NCBI GenBank assembly: GCA_037447655.1
Contig: JBBHKE010001389.1
Location: 1 to 64,000, forward strand
Source of the DNA: Zygnema cylindricum
Taxonomy: Eukaryota; Streptophyta; Zygnematophyceae; Zygnematales; Zygnemataceae
Direction: 5' to 3'
Length of the DNA stretch: 64,000 nt
The translations under genes and the position numbers were made by a program. The notes under the pieces were generated by a model. It saw only the letters and a list, made by a program, of their open reading frames with translations. It ran no database searches and was not told the origin of the DNA. Below, in pieces: positions 11,284 through 22,400 of this stretch (its first letter is position 1; each line of letters begins with the position of its first letter).

Positions 11284-13804
11284 ATGTAATAGTACATTGG
11301 GGGAAATGGCTGAATATTGGGATCCGTACGTGCCCACATAATCAGCATGGTGTATTTTTTTCCTCAGTTATTTTACCCTGGGTTTTAATTTAATGTTTTT
11401 AATTCGTGTTTTTCAATTGTTTGTGTTTTATGGTGTTTGCAGGAAGACATTGAAAAAGGGTTGCAGCAAAACTACCCCGGATTGTCCTTTGAGGTGGGTC
11501 AAAACCACTACCATTGTTTATTTTATTCTCTATTGAATTTTTAGTTTTTACTTTTGGATATGCTAGTGACTCCGGTAGATGCGGTTTTTTTTTTTGTCCA
11601 CTAGCCAATTTTGAGGGACATTTTCTTTCTTACCATTTTTTTTCCCTCTTTTTTTGATTCTCTTTCTTGTGTCTTCACCGAACGGTTTTCTTTGTGTGAC
11701 TGATCCTCGGGCCGTTTTGACTTTTTGAAATTATTTGACTCTGGTTGACTGTTATTCTCAGGGAACTGCATAGTCAGAAACGCATTCAGTGTTGATAATG
11801 AATCTCTGCTGATTATCATGTTTCATTCAGGAGACCGTAAAGAAAACAAAAGGAAAACCATGTAGACACTGGAGGAGCCTACAAGCTCATGTTATACATA
11901 CATTTTTCTTTTGACATCATTCAGTGAAGATGTAAATTTACTGGTGTAGCTTTTTTTTTCTTCGTCTTCTCTTGTCAAAAGTTGCAACCAACTGATTTGG
12001 TTTTTCTTCTTGGTTTCATGGTTTCTATGTATCAACCTCCTGTATGATCCTTCATCTCTGTATGTATTTGTGAAAAGGGATTTTTTTTTCAGAAAAAGTC
12101 TTTCAAAAAGTGAAAAATTGTCACAAATCCTTTCCTCTCTTTTGCAGCTTTTTTTTCCAACTGTTCCATCTCGAACGGTGACCAGTAAAGGAAAACTGTC
12201 GACTGGTGTCGTCAAACTTATCCCAAATACAATTTATATTCGAATTCAACTGTCTCGCGACCTTTATGACTATTTCCGTAGTTTACCTCGAATTATTGGA
12301 TTTTATGGACGGAGAGTAGGACGTGGGTAAGTTTGTTTTCTTTTTTGTGAATTTCTGTTTACTTTTCATCTAAAGATGTGGAAGGAAGGGTCCTTGTTTG
12401 TTTGAAACGTTTTTTGAACTCTGATGTCTTATGTTCCCATATTGTGATATACTGTGACAGTCATTGTTTTGAGGTTTTCTATGTTTTATAGACTCTATTC
12501 AATGTTGAGTGTCCAATGTGTTCAAATTTTTATATGTTTTCCGTTCTCTTTCTCGTTTAGCCAGTTGCAGTCGAAGACTATAGGTTCTCTCTCACCATTG
12601 AACCTTTTGATGTACTATGTTCTCTTGTTTTTAGTCCCTGGGTTTTACTTTATTTGTTAATGATTACGTGATCCAGTCGTCTAATTCTCTGTTCTATGTC
12701 CTGTTTTACTTTTTTATCTTTCGTGCTTTGTACTCTTTGTTCCACAAACTAACTTCTTTGTTCTGGCTCCACTCTTCTTTCCCGGTAGCCTCTCTCTCTC
12801 CCTTTTCCTTCTCTTCCTCCCAGCTAGCCTTCCCTTTTTTTTTCTGCTCTGTGCTCTTTCTTCCTAGTTCAGTGTTTCCAGAGCCTTTCAGTCATAGAAT
12901 CCTTTTATCTCTTCTTATGTACCCATTTGTTATTTTTATTTTTACTTGGTGATTTCAGAAACGATGTAATGGTAATTCCTGCCGCAATTCTCGATGAGGA
13001 CGTGGAAAGGCTTCGACAACGAGTTGAAGACGAACATCGATCTTTTGAAGACTTCAAAATTAAATTTGAAGAAGAAAGATTAGCGAAAGAGTTGAAAGAG
13101 AAGGAGGAGGTATCCCGGTTTTCAGTTGGCTCGAAAGTTCGAGTTATAAATGGACCGTTTAAGAACTCGATTGGGGAAGTGCAGGAAGTTTCAGACGACC
13201 AAAAATGGGTAAGGAGTGGATCAAGGTTTTAATTATTGGAAATGGGAGGAAATTTCATATCTTTTTTAGTAACGGTCTTTATTTGGTATACAGATAGGTT
13301 TTACACAGTATCGTAAGGTAAAATTATTTCCAGAGAAAAAAGGGCTTTTTTTCTTTTTGTTATCTCTCCGTTTCTTCCTCCTTCCCTCCCTTTCTTCTTT
13401 CCATCCTTCTTTCCCTTCCTTGCGCCCTTCCTTCCTTCCCTCCCTCCCTTGTTCCCTCCTTTACCTTCCTTTCGTCCTTCCTTCCCTCCCTCCCTCTGTC
13501 CTTCCCTCCCTCCCTCCACCCCCAACCTTCTCCTCCGCTCTCCCTCCCTCCAGTTTTTTGTATATACGTGATTCCACTATAATTGTCATGTGGAGGGGAG
13601 AGGTTGGAAGAGTGGCCATGAGAGGCCCCTCAATGAGTAAGGAGAGGCTGTCTAAAGGTGTTTAGAGAGAGATAACTGATGTGTATTCTTTTTTTTCTCT
13701 CAATTGTTATTTTGTTTGAACAGGTAAAATTGTTGATTTCTGTCTTCGACCACTCCGCCGCGGTTCAATTAACAATCGATCAAGTCGAGCTTTTGAAAAA
13801 ATAG
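8914..13804 (+). CDS. PTAC13: Plastid NusG-like transcription protein (pTAC13 type), 6 exons
   Basis: Exons 8914-9198, 10948-11112, 11443-11493, 12148-12326, 12959-13208 and 13724-13804 join in phase with GT-AG borders to give 336 aa, close to the length I recall for the Arabidopsis plastid protein. The start is the first ATG in the frame. Residues 1 to about 65 are Ser/Arg/Pro-rich with few acids, like a chloroplast transit peptide. Then comes a basic motif ARERRKLRQARRAE (about residues 81-94), a NusG N-terminal (NGN) domain starting at GPQWYILTIG (133), a charged coiled-coil-like linker (about 240-280), and a KOW domain (SVGSKVRVINGPF, about 282-336). NusG/Spt5 proteins bind RNA polymerase and affect pausing and elongation; pTAC13 was found in plastid transcriptionally active chromosomes. 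The symbol rests on family resemblance. MITEs B and D form the upstream region. The last exon is duplicated at 20838-20918. Confidence 0.86.
9199..10947 (+). other. First intron of the NusG-like gene (1749 nt) with a MITE relic
   Basis: Donor GTATGC and acceptor TTGCAG. Near 10625-10663 the text reads TATTAACTCTAATAGCAATG followed by GGCGGTGTA, the right end of a family D/B MITE without a partner end. No other feature was recognised. Confidence 0.5.
11226..11280. repeat. (TA)n microsatellite
   Basis: About 27 uninterrupted AT dinucleotides in the second intron (11113-11442) of the NusG-like gene. Likely length-variable. Confidence 0.95.
13360..13555. repeat. CT-rich (CCTT/CCCT)n tract, left border of a tandem duplication
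   Basis: Runs of CTTCCCTCC-type words in the fifth intron (13209-13723) of the NusG-like gene. The tandem duplication described at 20621-22400 begins inside this tract (first-copy homology from about 13507), so the repeat may have supplied the break. Confidence 0.85.
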
Positions 13805-14162
13805 CAATTGAATAAGTTTTGAATTATAAATGTACGGAATTGGATACGAATTTTCCCATTCTTCAATACCATTTAGTTTGTCGACGGCTTTGTCTCGTCT
13901 CGGCCGGCTCTTATTGATTTTGTCATTTTGTCGTTTTGCCATTTTGTCAAAGGTCTTCGTTTTTGTTGGTTTGTACCACCAGTTGTTATTTTTTGCCATT
14001 ATTATTACTATATGGGGATGAGTAAGATGGGTGGTTAGGGGAACGTGGTGAGATGTCGATGGGCTATTCAAGTGTCTTAAGCTAACAAAGTAGAATATCT
14101 GAAAGACGAATAATGAAGAGCAAAGAAGAAGGGCAAATAGGACAGGGCTCAATAAGAATGAA

Positions 14163-14168
14163 AATAAA
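14163..14168 (+). terminator. Candidate poly(A) signal of the NusG-like gene
   Basis: AATAAA about 360 nt after the stop codon and 12 bp before the Copia target-site duplication. It is a plausible 3' end but weak evidence alone. Confidence 0.25.
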
Positions 14169-14184
14169 CAAAAAAAGCAACAAG

Positions 14185-15132
14185 TGTTGTTCTACGACCA
14201 CCGGTGCAGGTGGAGGAGCAGTAGTAGTAGTAGAAGTAGACATGATACACTCTCATAAGCTATCAAGAATCCTATGAAACAGCTGATTTCAAGTGATCTC
14301 CAACTCTTGTACAAGCATCCAAATCTCACAAAACTCTAAGAGAATATAGAGTAGCATAAACACTGACAAAGTTTCAAAACAATTGACCCGACAACACTCA
14401 AGATATAATACTCAAAAGTTTCCCAAAAACTGTTTGCAGTTTACTACTTGGAAGTCTGGATACATAAAATGTTCTAAGTCCTAAGTCTTATACTCTTGGC
14501 GTTGTACGCCGATACAAATGTACCTGAGAGATACGTCCAAAATCAACCCATCTACTGAGATCTACGTGTTCCTAATCCTGTCAACCCAATTTATCATCGT
14601 ACAGTCAATATTACTCAGAATTTATATTAAGTGATTGTACAAATACTTGTCGGCTAAGTCATTTGTGATATTCCTATGAATCTCGTCCGTTGACTCGATT
14701 CATATAGATCGCAACTGCGTTATCCCGTACCGAATCATATTTATATCACCCGCGGCTGCGGTGTCCCGTACCAAATTATATCTAAGATAACAATAGCTGC
14801 GTTGTCCGTACGGATCATATCCAACGTAACCGCAGCTGCGCTTTTCTTGTGCATCGCAACCGCACTCCGCTGCATTGTCTGAAAAAGCAACTGCGCTGCT
14901 GCGCTGCTCTGTTTGCTATAGCGATGCTTTGTCTGCATAGCAGATGCCCTATTCCGTTTGCTATAGCGATGCTCTGTCTGCATAGCAGTTGCGCTATTCC
15001 GTCGGCATCGCAGTTGCGTTATCCTGTACTGCACTCAAGTGAGGACGCATGTCTTGTAAACTTATGCTACAAATTACTACCTTTCTGCCGTCACACTAAT
15101 TTACCGAGACTTAAAGCTTTCCAAAATCAACA
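14185..15132 (-). repeat. 3' LTR of Copia element 1
   Basis: 948 bp, preceded (minus sense) by a purine tract seen on the plus strand as CTCCCCTAAAG at 15133-15143. Rich in CTGCG/CAGTTGCG words. Left border set by the ACAAG duplication. Confidence 0.9.
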
Positions 15133-15169
15133 CTCCCCTAAAGCTTTAGACTTAGTGTATCAGCGCAGC

Positions 15170-15480
15170 TAGGATGTCGCACTTAGTGCATCATGGCAGC
15201 ATAGCAGCGCGGCCGTAGCAGCGAAACATGGTAACATAGCAGCGCAGCCAAAGCAGCGCAACATGGCAACATAGTAGTGCAGCAAACTTACTAACCACCT
15301 GGGTCCACTACATCCTAATTTCGGGCTATCGCAGCATGGCAGTATCGCAGTGGAGCTACTCACCTATTCACCCAATCCTACTGCATTCCTACAATAGTTC
15401 AGCTTGGGAGCAGGACGAGCTTTAGTAAGCATATCAGCAACCATTGGACGAGCTTTAGTAAGCATATCAGCAACCATTCT
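15170..15480. repeat. Short tandem repeats in the 3' part of Copia element 1
   Basis: At 15175-15290 an irregular array of GCAGC/ATAGCAGCGC units. At about 15413-15478 a 33-bp unit containing GACGAGCTTTAGTAAGCATA is duplicated head to tail. The second falls at the end of the RNase H reading frame. Confidence 0.7.
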
Positions 15481-15543
15481 TGCGTCTGGCAGATAGCATA
15501 ATTTGATCACCCTACAGAACACTTTTTCTCTTACAAAGTGTAA

Positions 15544-17015
15544 TCATCTATCCATGTGCTTACTTTTGAAGTGGTGACTCGGGTTTGAGGCAATGGCAAT
15601 GGCAGCCTGATTATCACACCAGATCACCTGTGGCCCTATCTGCCTGTATCCTAGTTCTTGTAACATGGATTTTACCCATAAGAGTTCTTTGAGGGCCGAG
15701 CTTGCTGCCATATATTCTGACTCCATTGTCGACTGCGCTTTAACCTTTTGAAGTTTGCTGCTCCAGCATCACGTTCCGTTCCCAATCTGCAAAACGAATC
15801 CCGTGGTGGATTTACGGTTTGGCATGTCGCCATAGCTTGCTTCACTCCAAGTTTGCAGCTTCACTTCTCCTCCGCCTAGTGTGAGTTTGAGGTCTTTTGT
15901 TCCTGCCAAATATCTAAAGACTCTCCTTGCAGCATCAAAATCAGATTTTCTCAGATTCTCTAGGCTCATGCTCAGTACCCCGACTGCTCCAGCAATGTCA
16001 GGACAAGTACAATTCATGAAATATCTTAAGCTTCCTACTATCTTTTTGAAAGGCATTTGTGTCATAGAATCATTCTCCCCTGACTCTAAATACTCGCTAA
16101 CAATGACACATCGTTCTATCTCTTCTCCCTCTATCTTGTGCCGAAATTCCATTGGAGTTAAACATTCTTTTGCGCCCGACATTCCATACTCATCTAACAT
16201 GTTTCCAATAGCCTCTTTTTGAGTCAATTTTATTACTTTCTTATTTCTGTCCCTCTCTACCTGAATACCCAAAATATGTTTTGCCTCACTGAGATCTTTC
16301 ATCTCGAACTGTGAGTTTAGAGCAGTTTTAATTTTATTTATTTCAGCCATTGATTTGCTAATTAATAGTAGATCATCTACATACACCGCTATATACACTA
16401 TCCCATTTTCACACTTTAGAACGTAGACAGAGTGATCAGAACTTATCCTTTGAAATCCTAGGCTAGTCAAGAATTCATCAAGCTTCAGATTCCATTGCCT
16501 AGAGGCCTGATTTAGGCCATACAGAGATTTTAGCAACTTGTATACTAAGTGCTCTTTTCCTGGTTCTCTATACCTTTTGAGGCTGCTGCATGTAAATGGT
16601 CTCCTCTAGTTCTCCATGCAAAAATGTTGTCTTTACATCCATCTGATGTATTTCCATATCCTCTATAGCAGCTAAGGAAAACAAAATCCTAACTGTCGGA
16701 TCTTACAACCGGAGAGAACATTTCTTCAAAATCGATTCCTTCCTTTTAATTATAACCCTTTGCCACAAGTTTGGCCTTATATCGTTCAATGGTGTTATCG
16801 GGGTTTAACTTCACCTTGAATACCCATTTGCTGCCGATCGCCTTTCGGTTTGGAGGAAGTTCCACAAGCTCCCATGTTTGGGCCTCCATGATCGACTTCA
16901 TTTCGTCGTTTGCTACCTCGATCCAGTGATTCCGCTCTGGTGATGAGAAGGCCTCTTGGATGGTCAAGGGCTCCCCTGAGGTTGCCGAGTAGGCAAAGTG
17001 AGAGCTTGCTTGCAA
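15544..17015 (-). pseudogene. Copia element 1 reverse transcriptase and RNase H remnants
   Basis: Three open pieces. 16746-17015 holds the start of the RT domain (WIEVANDEMKSI, WVFKVKLNPDNTIERYKAKL). 15769-16536 holds the palm with the catalytic YVDD (16369-16383) followed by LLLISK, and the connection region. 15544-15726 holds RNase H with the ESEYMAASSALKELLWVK motif. Frameshifts separate the pieces, so no full polymerase is encoded. Confidence 0.88.
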
Positions 17016-17372
17016 GTGACTGCTGGATCTTCTTCCCCTCGGAAATTCTGAGGTTGAGATCGTCGGATGCCGCGCATTGCGCTGATTGCGCTGGTTGCGA
17101 TCCGTGTGTGGCTGATTGCGATGGTTGCGATCCGTGTGTATTGATTGTTGTTGGTCCTGTTGGAACTAAACTTGTTTAGGAATTTGGAGAGAGACTGACT
17201 TTGGAGTCACCACCGGAGAATGTTGCACTTGCGGGACAATTTTTTGCATGCAACCTAAAATGACATACTCTTAACTTTTTGCTGCTTTTGCTGCTCTATC
17301 ATTTGAAATAAATCTATCGAGTCTAGTTCATCTTTGACAATGATATTCCTTGCTACAACTATTTTTTGCCTC

Positions 17373-18142
17373 TCAAACACAAAGACTCTGACCTTTTGAG
17401 TGATCATCATACCCTAACAAAATACTCGGTAATCCCTTCGGTTCCATTTTCCATCTGTCCGTTGACGTATCCAAGATAAAGCATTGACTACCAAAGACTT
17501 TGAAATGGCTAATATCTGGTTTGCTACCTGTCCAGATCTTGTAAGGAGTAGATTCTACTGATCTTGATCCTATCCTATTGTTAATATAAACCGCACAATT
17601 TAAAGCCTCAGCCCAGAATTTTGGATCCACCTTTTTATCTGCGAGCATCGAGCTAGAGCTCTCCGTGAGAGTTCTATTTAATTCTCCGACACCCCATTTT
17701 GTTCCGAGGAATATGGAACAATTAGTAGATGACTTATACCTTCCTCGAGTAAAAATGTTCCAAATTCTTTCGATGTATATTCACCACCATTGTCCGATCT
17801 CACCTGCAAAATAGGTAAATCATGAAGTTTTTCAACATATGTTTTATAGTGTTTGAAGTGACCAAACACTTCACTCTTCTCCTTCATGAAGTAAACTTTT
17901 GTAAACCTGGAGAAATCATCTGTCAAGGTGACCATATATTTCATTCCCTTGGCAGATGGAACCTTCGCAAGACCAAAATCATCTGAATGAATTTGTTGTA
18001 AAAGTTTTGTAGACCAATGCTCAAACTCTTTAAGAAATGGTATTCTGTGGATTTTTCCAAAAGCGCAGCCATCACATGTTTTGACCGGCTGATCTGTGAT
18101 TGATACAGCTTCTATTTTTCCAGCAAAGACCACCTTTCTCAA
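17373..18142 (-). pseudogene. Copia element 1 integrase remnant
   Basis: 17678-18142 includes the zinc-binding end (CDGCAFGKIHR) and catalytic-core motifs VTLTDDFSRFTKVYF and VRSDNGGEYTS. 17373-17648 in another frame holds the downstream INNRIGSRSVESTPYKIW and FKVFGSQCF motifs. A frameshift lies between them near 17650-17700. Confidence 0.88.
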
Positions 18143-18169
18143 ACTATCATAGTTTATATGGCCAAATCT

Positions 18170-19473
18170 TTAATGCCACAACTCATATGAATGCAAAACA
18201 CCGGAGTACAAAACATCATTCTCTTTGGTATTAGCCATATCTATTCGGTACATCTTGTTATTATCTCTAGTACCTGTAACTGCGATTTTGCCATTTTTTC
18301 TAACAACCTGTCTACCATTTTTCAAATTAACCTCAAAGCCTTTACTCTCTACCAAAGACGTAGAAAACAGATTTTTCTTAAAGTCAGGCACAAATAAGAC
18401 ATTGTGAAGAGTTCTTTCAATTGCCTTGCCCTCCAAATCCACTAGCAAAGACACATCACCCAGAACACGAGTTCGAACACTCATTCCACAAGCATAATAA
18501 TTTTTTTCTCTGGCGTTTTTTTCAAATTTTTGAAGATGGCTTTGTTCCAACACATATGGGCTGACGCTCCCGTATCCATTATCCATCCAGCGTCCTTCGC
18601 GCCCTCCATCGCTGCTGCCATAGCGAATAGATCCGTTTCATCTTCCTCATAAAATGTTAAAGTCTCATCCTAGAGTGATGAAGACGCTGAAAACAGTGCA
18701 TTTCCACAAGGTGTATACCCGGTGAAGTTTTTGTAAAACTGACTTTGTTACCATCCCGACCTATATAAACCTTTATCTTTAGCTTTTTTAAGCTTAGGAC
18801 AAAATTTGTATCCATAACCTCTCTCACTACAATAAAAACATGCATTGTTGGATTGTCTAGTCCCACCCTGATTAAACTTTCTGAACTGATTAAACTAATT
18901 TCTTTGCTGATTAAACTGTCCTTTCCTCTCAAAGTCTGAATTAAAAGCTTTTACCTTCTCAACATTGAGAATATTAGATGTAGCTTCCTCTTCTAGCAAA
19001 ATATTGATAGCTAACTGCAAAGTCCAGCTAGCTTTATCTTTCTGTTTGAGCATATCAGATGCTCCTTTCATACTACGAGGGAGACCCATCATTAGCAACG
19101 CTGCCTGTTGAAACTGAGGAAACTCCCCACTTGCACAAGCATGTGCATCTACAAGGATGCGAAACTTGTTAGAATATTCAGCCATTGTACCGCCAGTGTA
19201 CTTATAGTCCCAAATTTTTCCAACCAATAAGAGTTCTTTTAGCTTTTTCATACAAATTTTAAGAGACTTCCAGATATCAATTGTTTTTTACATTTTTATC
19301 CGAGACATAGCTAAGTCCTCAGATATACAAAATTTCAGAATAGAACGAGCTTGCGTATTTTTCTTAGACCATGACATATCAGATTCATCTAGAGAACCAT
19401 CCAATATGTCCAAGAGATTGACATTCTCAAAAATGTGTCTCCACCATATCCGCCCAGTAAACATACTTTTCAC
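18170..19473 (-). pseudogene. Copia element 1 gag and protease remnants
   Basis: 18895-19473 matches Copia gag (UBN2-like) in broken frames, with GLPRSMKGASDM and LLEEEATSN. A zinc-knuckle-like CFYCSERGYGYKFC is at about 18810-18855, with Tyr at the position of the usual His. The protease active site DTGAS lies at 18562-18576 in a different frame from the GAG-pre-integrase piece 18170-18586, so a shift separates them. Confidence 0.8.
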
Positions 19474-19501
19474 TGGAAAAGATAAGAATTCTTGATGACA
19501 T

Positions 19502-19512
19502 GCCCATAACCT
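19502..19512 (-). other. Primer binding site of Copia element 1 (internal initiator tRNA-Met type)
   Basis: Plus-strand GCCCATAACC at 19502-19511 abuts the inner edge of the 5' LTR. This is the anticodon-loop sequence of plant initiator tRNA-Met, not the complement of its 3' end, as expected for a half-tRNA primer like that of Drosophila copia. Confidence 0.65.
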
Positions 19513-20452
19513 CTTGTTCTACGACCACTGTGGAGGTGGAGGAGCAGCAGTAGTAGTAGAAGTAGACATGATACACCCTCAAAAGCTATCAAGCATCCTA
19601 TCAAACAGCTGATTTTAAGTGCTCTCAAACTCTTATACAAGCATCCAAATCTCACAAAACTCTAAAAGAATATAGAGTAGCGTAAACACTGACAACTCCC
19701 AAAGTTTCAGAACAAGTGACCCGACAACACTCAAGATATAATACTCAGAAGTTTCCAAAAAATTGTTTGCAGTTTACTACTTGGAAGTCTAGATACATAA
19801 CATGTTCTAAGTCCTAAGTCTTATACTCTTGGCGTTGTACCGCCGATACAAGTGTACCTGAGAGGTACATCCAAAATCAACCCATCTACTGAGATCTACG
19901 TGTTCCTAATCCTGTCAACCCAATTTATCATCGTACAGTCAATATTACTCAGAATTTATATTAAGTGATTGTACAAATACTTGTCGGCTAAGTCATTTGT
20001 GATATTCCTATGAATCTCGTCCGTTGACACGATTCATATAGATTGCAGCTGCGTTGACTCATACCAAATCACATTTATATCACGCGCGGCTGCGGTGTCC
20101 CGTACCGAATTATATCCAAGATAACAATAGTTGCGTTTTCTGTACGGATCATATCCAACGTAACCGCAGCTGCGCTTTTCTTGTGCATCGCAACGTCACT
20201 ACTCCGCTGCTCTGTCTGAATAGCAACTGCGCTGCTGCGTTGCTCTGCTGCGCTGTTCCGTCGGCGTCGCAGTTGCGTTGTCCTGTACTGCACTCAAGTG
20301 ATGATGCATGTCTTGTGAAACTTATGCTACCGATTACTACCTTTGTACTGCACTCAAGTGATGATGCATGTCTTGTGAAACTTATGCAACCGATTACTAC
20401 CTTTCTGTCGTCACACTAATTTACCGAGACTTAAAGCTTTCCAAAATCAACA
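19513..20452 (-). repeat. 5' LTR of Copia element 1
   Basis: About 940 bp, ending at the ACAAG duplication (20453-20457). It differs from the 3' LTR by scattered substitutions, small indels in the CTGCG-rich part, and an internal duplication of a GTACTGCACTCAAGTGATGA block. Confidence 0.88.
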
Positions 20453-20837
20453 ACAAGGAAGTATAACAAACAATGTAGTTAAATGGTAAAGAAGAACAAA
20501 GTAGAATAGTAAAATAGAATTGCAACCACAACCATCCTGAATCACAATGGCAACGAGTTTATCGCTTCACAGCTTGTTGTTGTTAGTGTTGAAAAAACTG
20601 ATTCGGTTGCGATATTTTTGTCCCTCCCTCCACCCCCAACCTTCTCCTCCGCTCTCCCTCCCTCCAGTTTTTTGTATATACGTGATTCCACTATAATTGT
20701 CATGTGGAGGGGAGAGGTTGGAAGAGTGGCCATGAGAGGCCCCTCAATGAGTAAGGAGAGGCTGTCTAAAGGTGTTTAGAGAGAGATAACTGATGTGTAT
20801 TCTTTTTTTTCTCTCAATTGTTATTTTGTTTGAACAG

Positions 20838-20918
20838 GTAAAATTGTTGATTTCTGTCTTCGACCACTCCGCCGCGGTTCAATTAACAATCGATCAAGTC
20901 GAGCTTTTGAAAAAATAG
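20838..20918 (+). pseudogene. Duplicated last exon of the NusG-like gene
   Basis: Identical in sequence to the terminal coding exon at 13724-13804, with its acceptor and stop codon intact. It lies about 7 kb downstream beyond the Copia element with no upstream exons of its own. It could be used only by splicing over the retrotransposon, so it is treated as a gene fragment. Confidence 0.85.
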
Positions 20919-21298
20919 CAATTGAATAAGTTTTGAATTATAAATGTACGGAATTGGATACGAATTTTCCCATTCTTCAATACCATTTAGTTTGTCGACG
21001 GCTTTGTCTCGTCTCGGCCGGCTCTTATTGATTTTGTCATTTTGTCGTTTTGCCATTTTGTCAAAGGTCTTCGTTTTTGTTGGTTTGTACCACCAGTTGT
21101 TATTTTTTGCCATTATTATTACTATATGGGGATGAGTAAGATGGGTGGTTAGGGGAACGTGGTGAGATGTCGATGGGCTATTCAAGTGTCTTAAGCTAAC
21201 AAAGTAGAATATCTGAAAGACGAATAATGAAGAGCAAAGAAGAAGGGCAAATAGGACAGGGCTCAATAAGAATGAAAATAAACAAAAAAAGCAACAAG

Positions 21299-22232
21299 TG
21301 TTGTTCTACGACCACCGGTGCAGGTGGAGGAGCAGTAGTAGTAGTAGAAGTAGACATGATACACTCTCATAAGCTATCAAGAATCCTATGAAACAGCTGA
21401 TTTCAAGTGATCTCCAACTCTTGTACAAGCATCCAAATCTCACAAAACTCTAAGAGAATATAGAGTAGCATAAACACTGACAAAGTTTCAAAACAATTGA
21501 CCCGACAACACTCAAGATATAATACTCAAAAGTTTCCCAAAAACTGTTTGCAGTTTACTACTTGGAAGTCTGGATACATAAAATGTTCTAAGTCCTAAGT
21601 CTTATACTCTTGGCGTTGTACGCCGATACAAGTGTACCTGAGAGGTACGTCCAAAATCAACCCATCTACTGAGATCTACGTGTTCCTAATCCTGTCAACC
21701 CAATTTATCATCGTACAGTCAATATTACTCAGAATTTATATTAAGTGATTGTACAAATACTTGTCGGCTAAGTCATTTGTGATATTCCTATGAATCTCGT
21801 CCGTTGACACGATTCATATAGATTGCAGCTGCGTTGACTCATACCAAATCACATTTATATCACGCGCGGCTGCGGTGTCCCGTACCGAATTATATCCAAG
21901 ATAACAATAGTTGCGTTTTCTGTACGGATCATATCCAACGTAACCGCAGCTGCGCTTTTCTTGTGCATCGCAACGTCACTACTCCGCTGCTCTGTCTGAA
22001 TAGCAACTGCGCTGCTGCGTTGCTCTGCTGCGCTGTTCCGTCGGCGTCGCAGTTGCGTTGTCCTGTACTGCACTCAAGTGATGATGCATGTCTTGTGAAA
22101 CTTATGCTACCGATTACTACCTTTGTACTGCACTCAAGTGATGATGCATGTCTTGTGAAACTTATGCAACCGATTACTACCTTTCTGTCGTCACACTAAT
22201 TTACCGAGACTTAAAGCTTTCCAAAATCAACA
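21299..22232 (-). repeat. Solo LTR of Copia element 1 family
   Basis: A lone LTR flanked by the same ACAAG on both sides (21294-21298, 22233-22237). Its left third carries bases specific to the 3' LTR at 14185. Its right half carries variants and the internal duplication specific to the 5' LTR at 19513, as expected after recombination between the LTRs. Confidence 0.9.
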
Positions 22233-22400
22233 ACAAGGAAGTATAACAAACAATGTAGTTAAATGGTAAAGAAGAACAAAGTAGAATAGTAAAATAGAAT
22301 TGCAACCACAACCATCCTGAATCACAATGGCAACGAGTTTATCGCTTCACAGCTTGTTGTTGTTAGTGTTGAAAAAACTGATTCGGTTGCGATATTTTTG

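Larger units (their letters stand above)
14185..20452 (-). mobile_element. Ty1/Copia LTR retrotransposon, element 1 (degenerate)
   Basis: A 6268-bp element read right to left. 5' LTR about 19513-20452, primer site 19502-19512, gag/protease/integrase/reverse transcriptase/RNase H between 19473 and 15544, polypurine tract 15133-15143, 3' LTR 14185-15132. The 5-bp direct repeat ACAAG flanks it (14180-14184, 20453-20457). Integrase preceding reverse transcriptase is the Copia order. The frames are broken by shifts, so it is probably not autonomous. LTR ends are TGTTGATTTTGG... and ...GTAGAACAACA. The LTRs differ at scattered bases and by a 61-bp tandem duplication present only in the 5' LTR (around 20284-20405), so the insertion is not recent. 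Confidence 0.92.
20621..22400 (+). repeat. Tandem duplication of the NusG-like gene 3' end, second copy with solo LTR
   Basis: 20621-21298 repeats 13507-14184 base for base wherever I compared (offset 7114), including the last exon. 21299-22232 is a single Copia 1 LTR. 22233-22400 repeats 20453-20620. First-copy and second-copy units meet at GATATTTTTG|TCCCTCC (about 20620). The second unit then runs into unique sequence (GCCGAGAATC) at 22401. The order shows duplication of a block that already contained the retrotransposon. Confidence 0.9.

Noticed and set aside
11202-11393. 63-codon frame over the TA microsatellite
   Set aside because: Pure repeat translation (Tyr-Ile) inside an intron.
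13357-13665. 102-codon plus frame and its minus counterpart (13301-13525)
   Set aside because: Both are products of the CCTT-type low-complexity tract inside an intron.
13769-14152. 127-codon minus-strand frame, identical at 20883-21266
   Set aside because: It overlaps the last exon of the NusG-like gene. Its repeat is explained by the segmental duplication, and it has no recognisable domain.
20054-20419. 121-codon plus frame, identical at 21834-22199
   Set aside because: It lies inside Copia LTRs on the antisense strand and comes from CTGCG-rich repeats.
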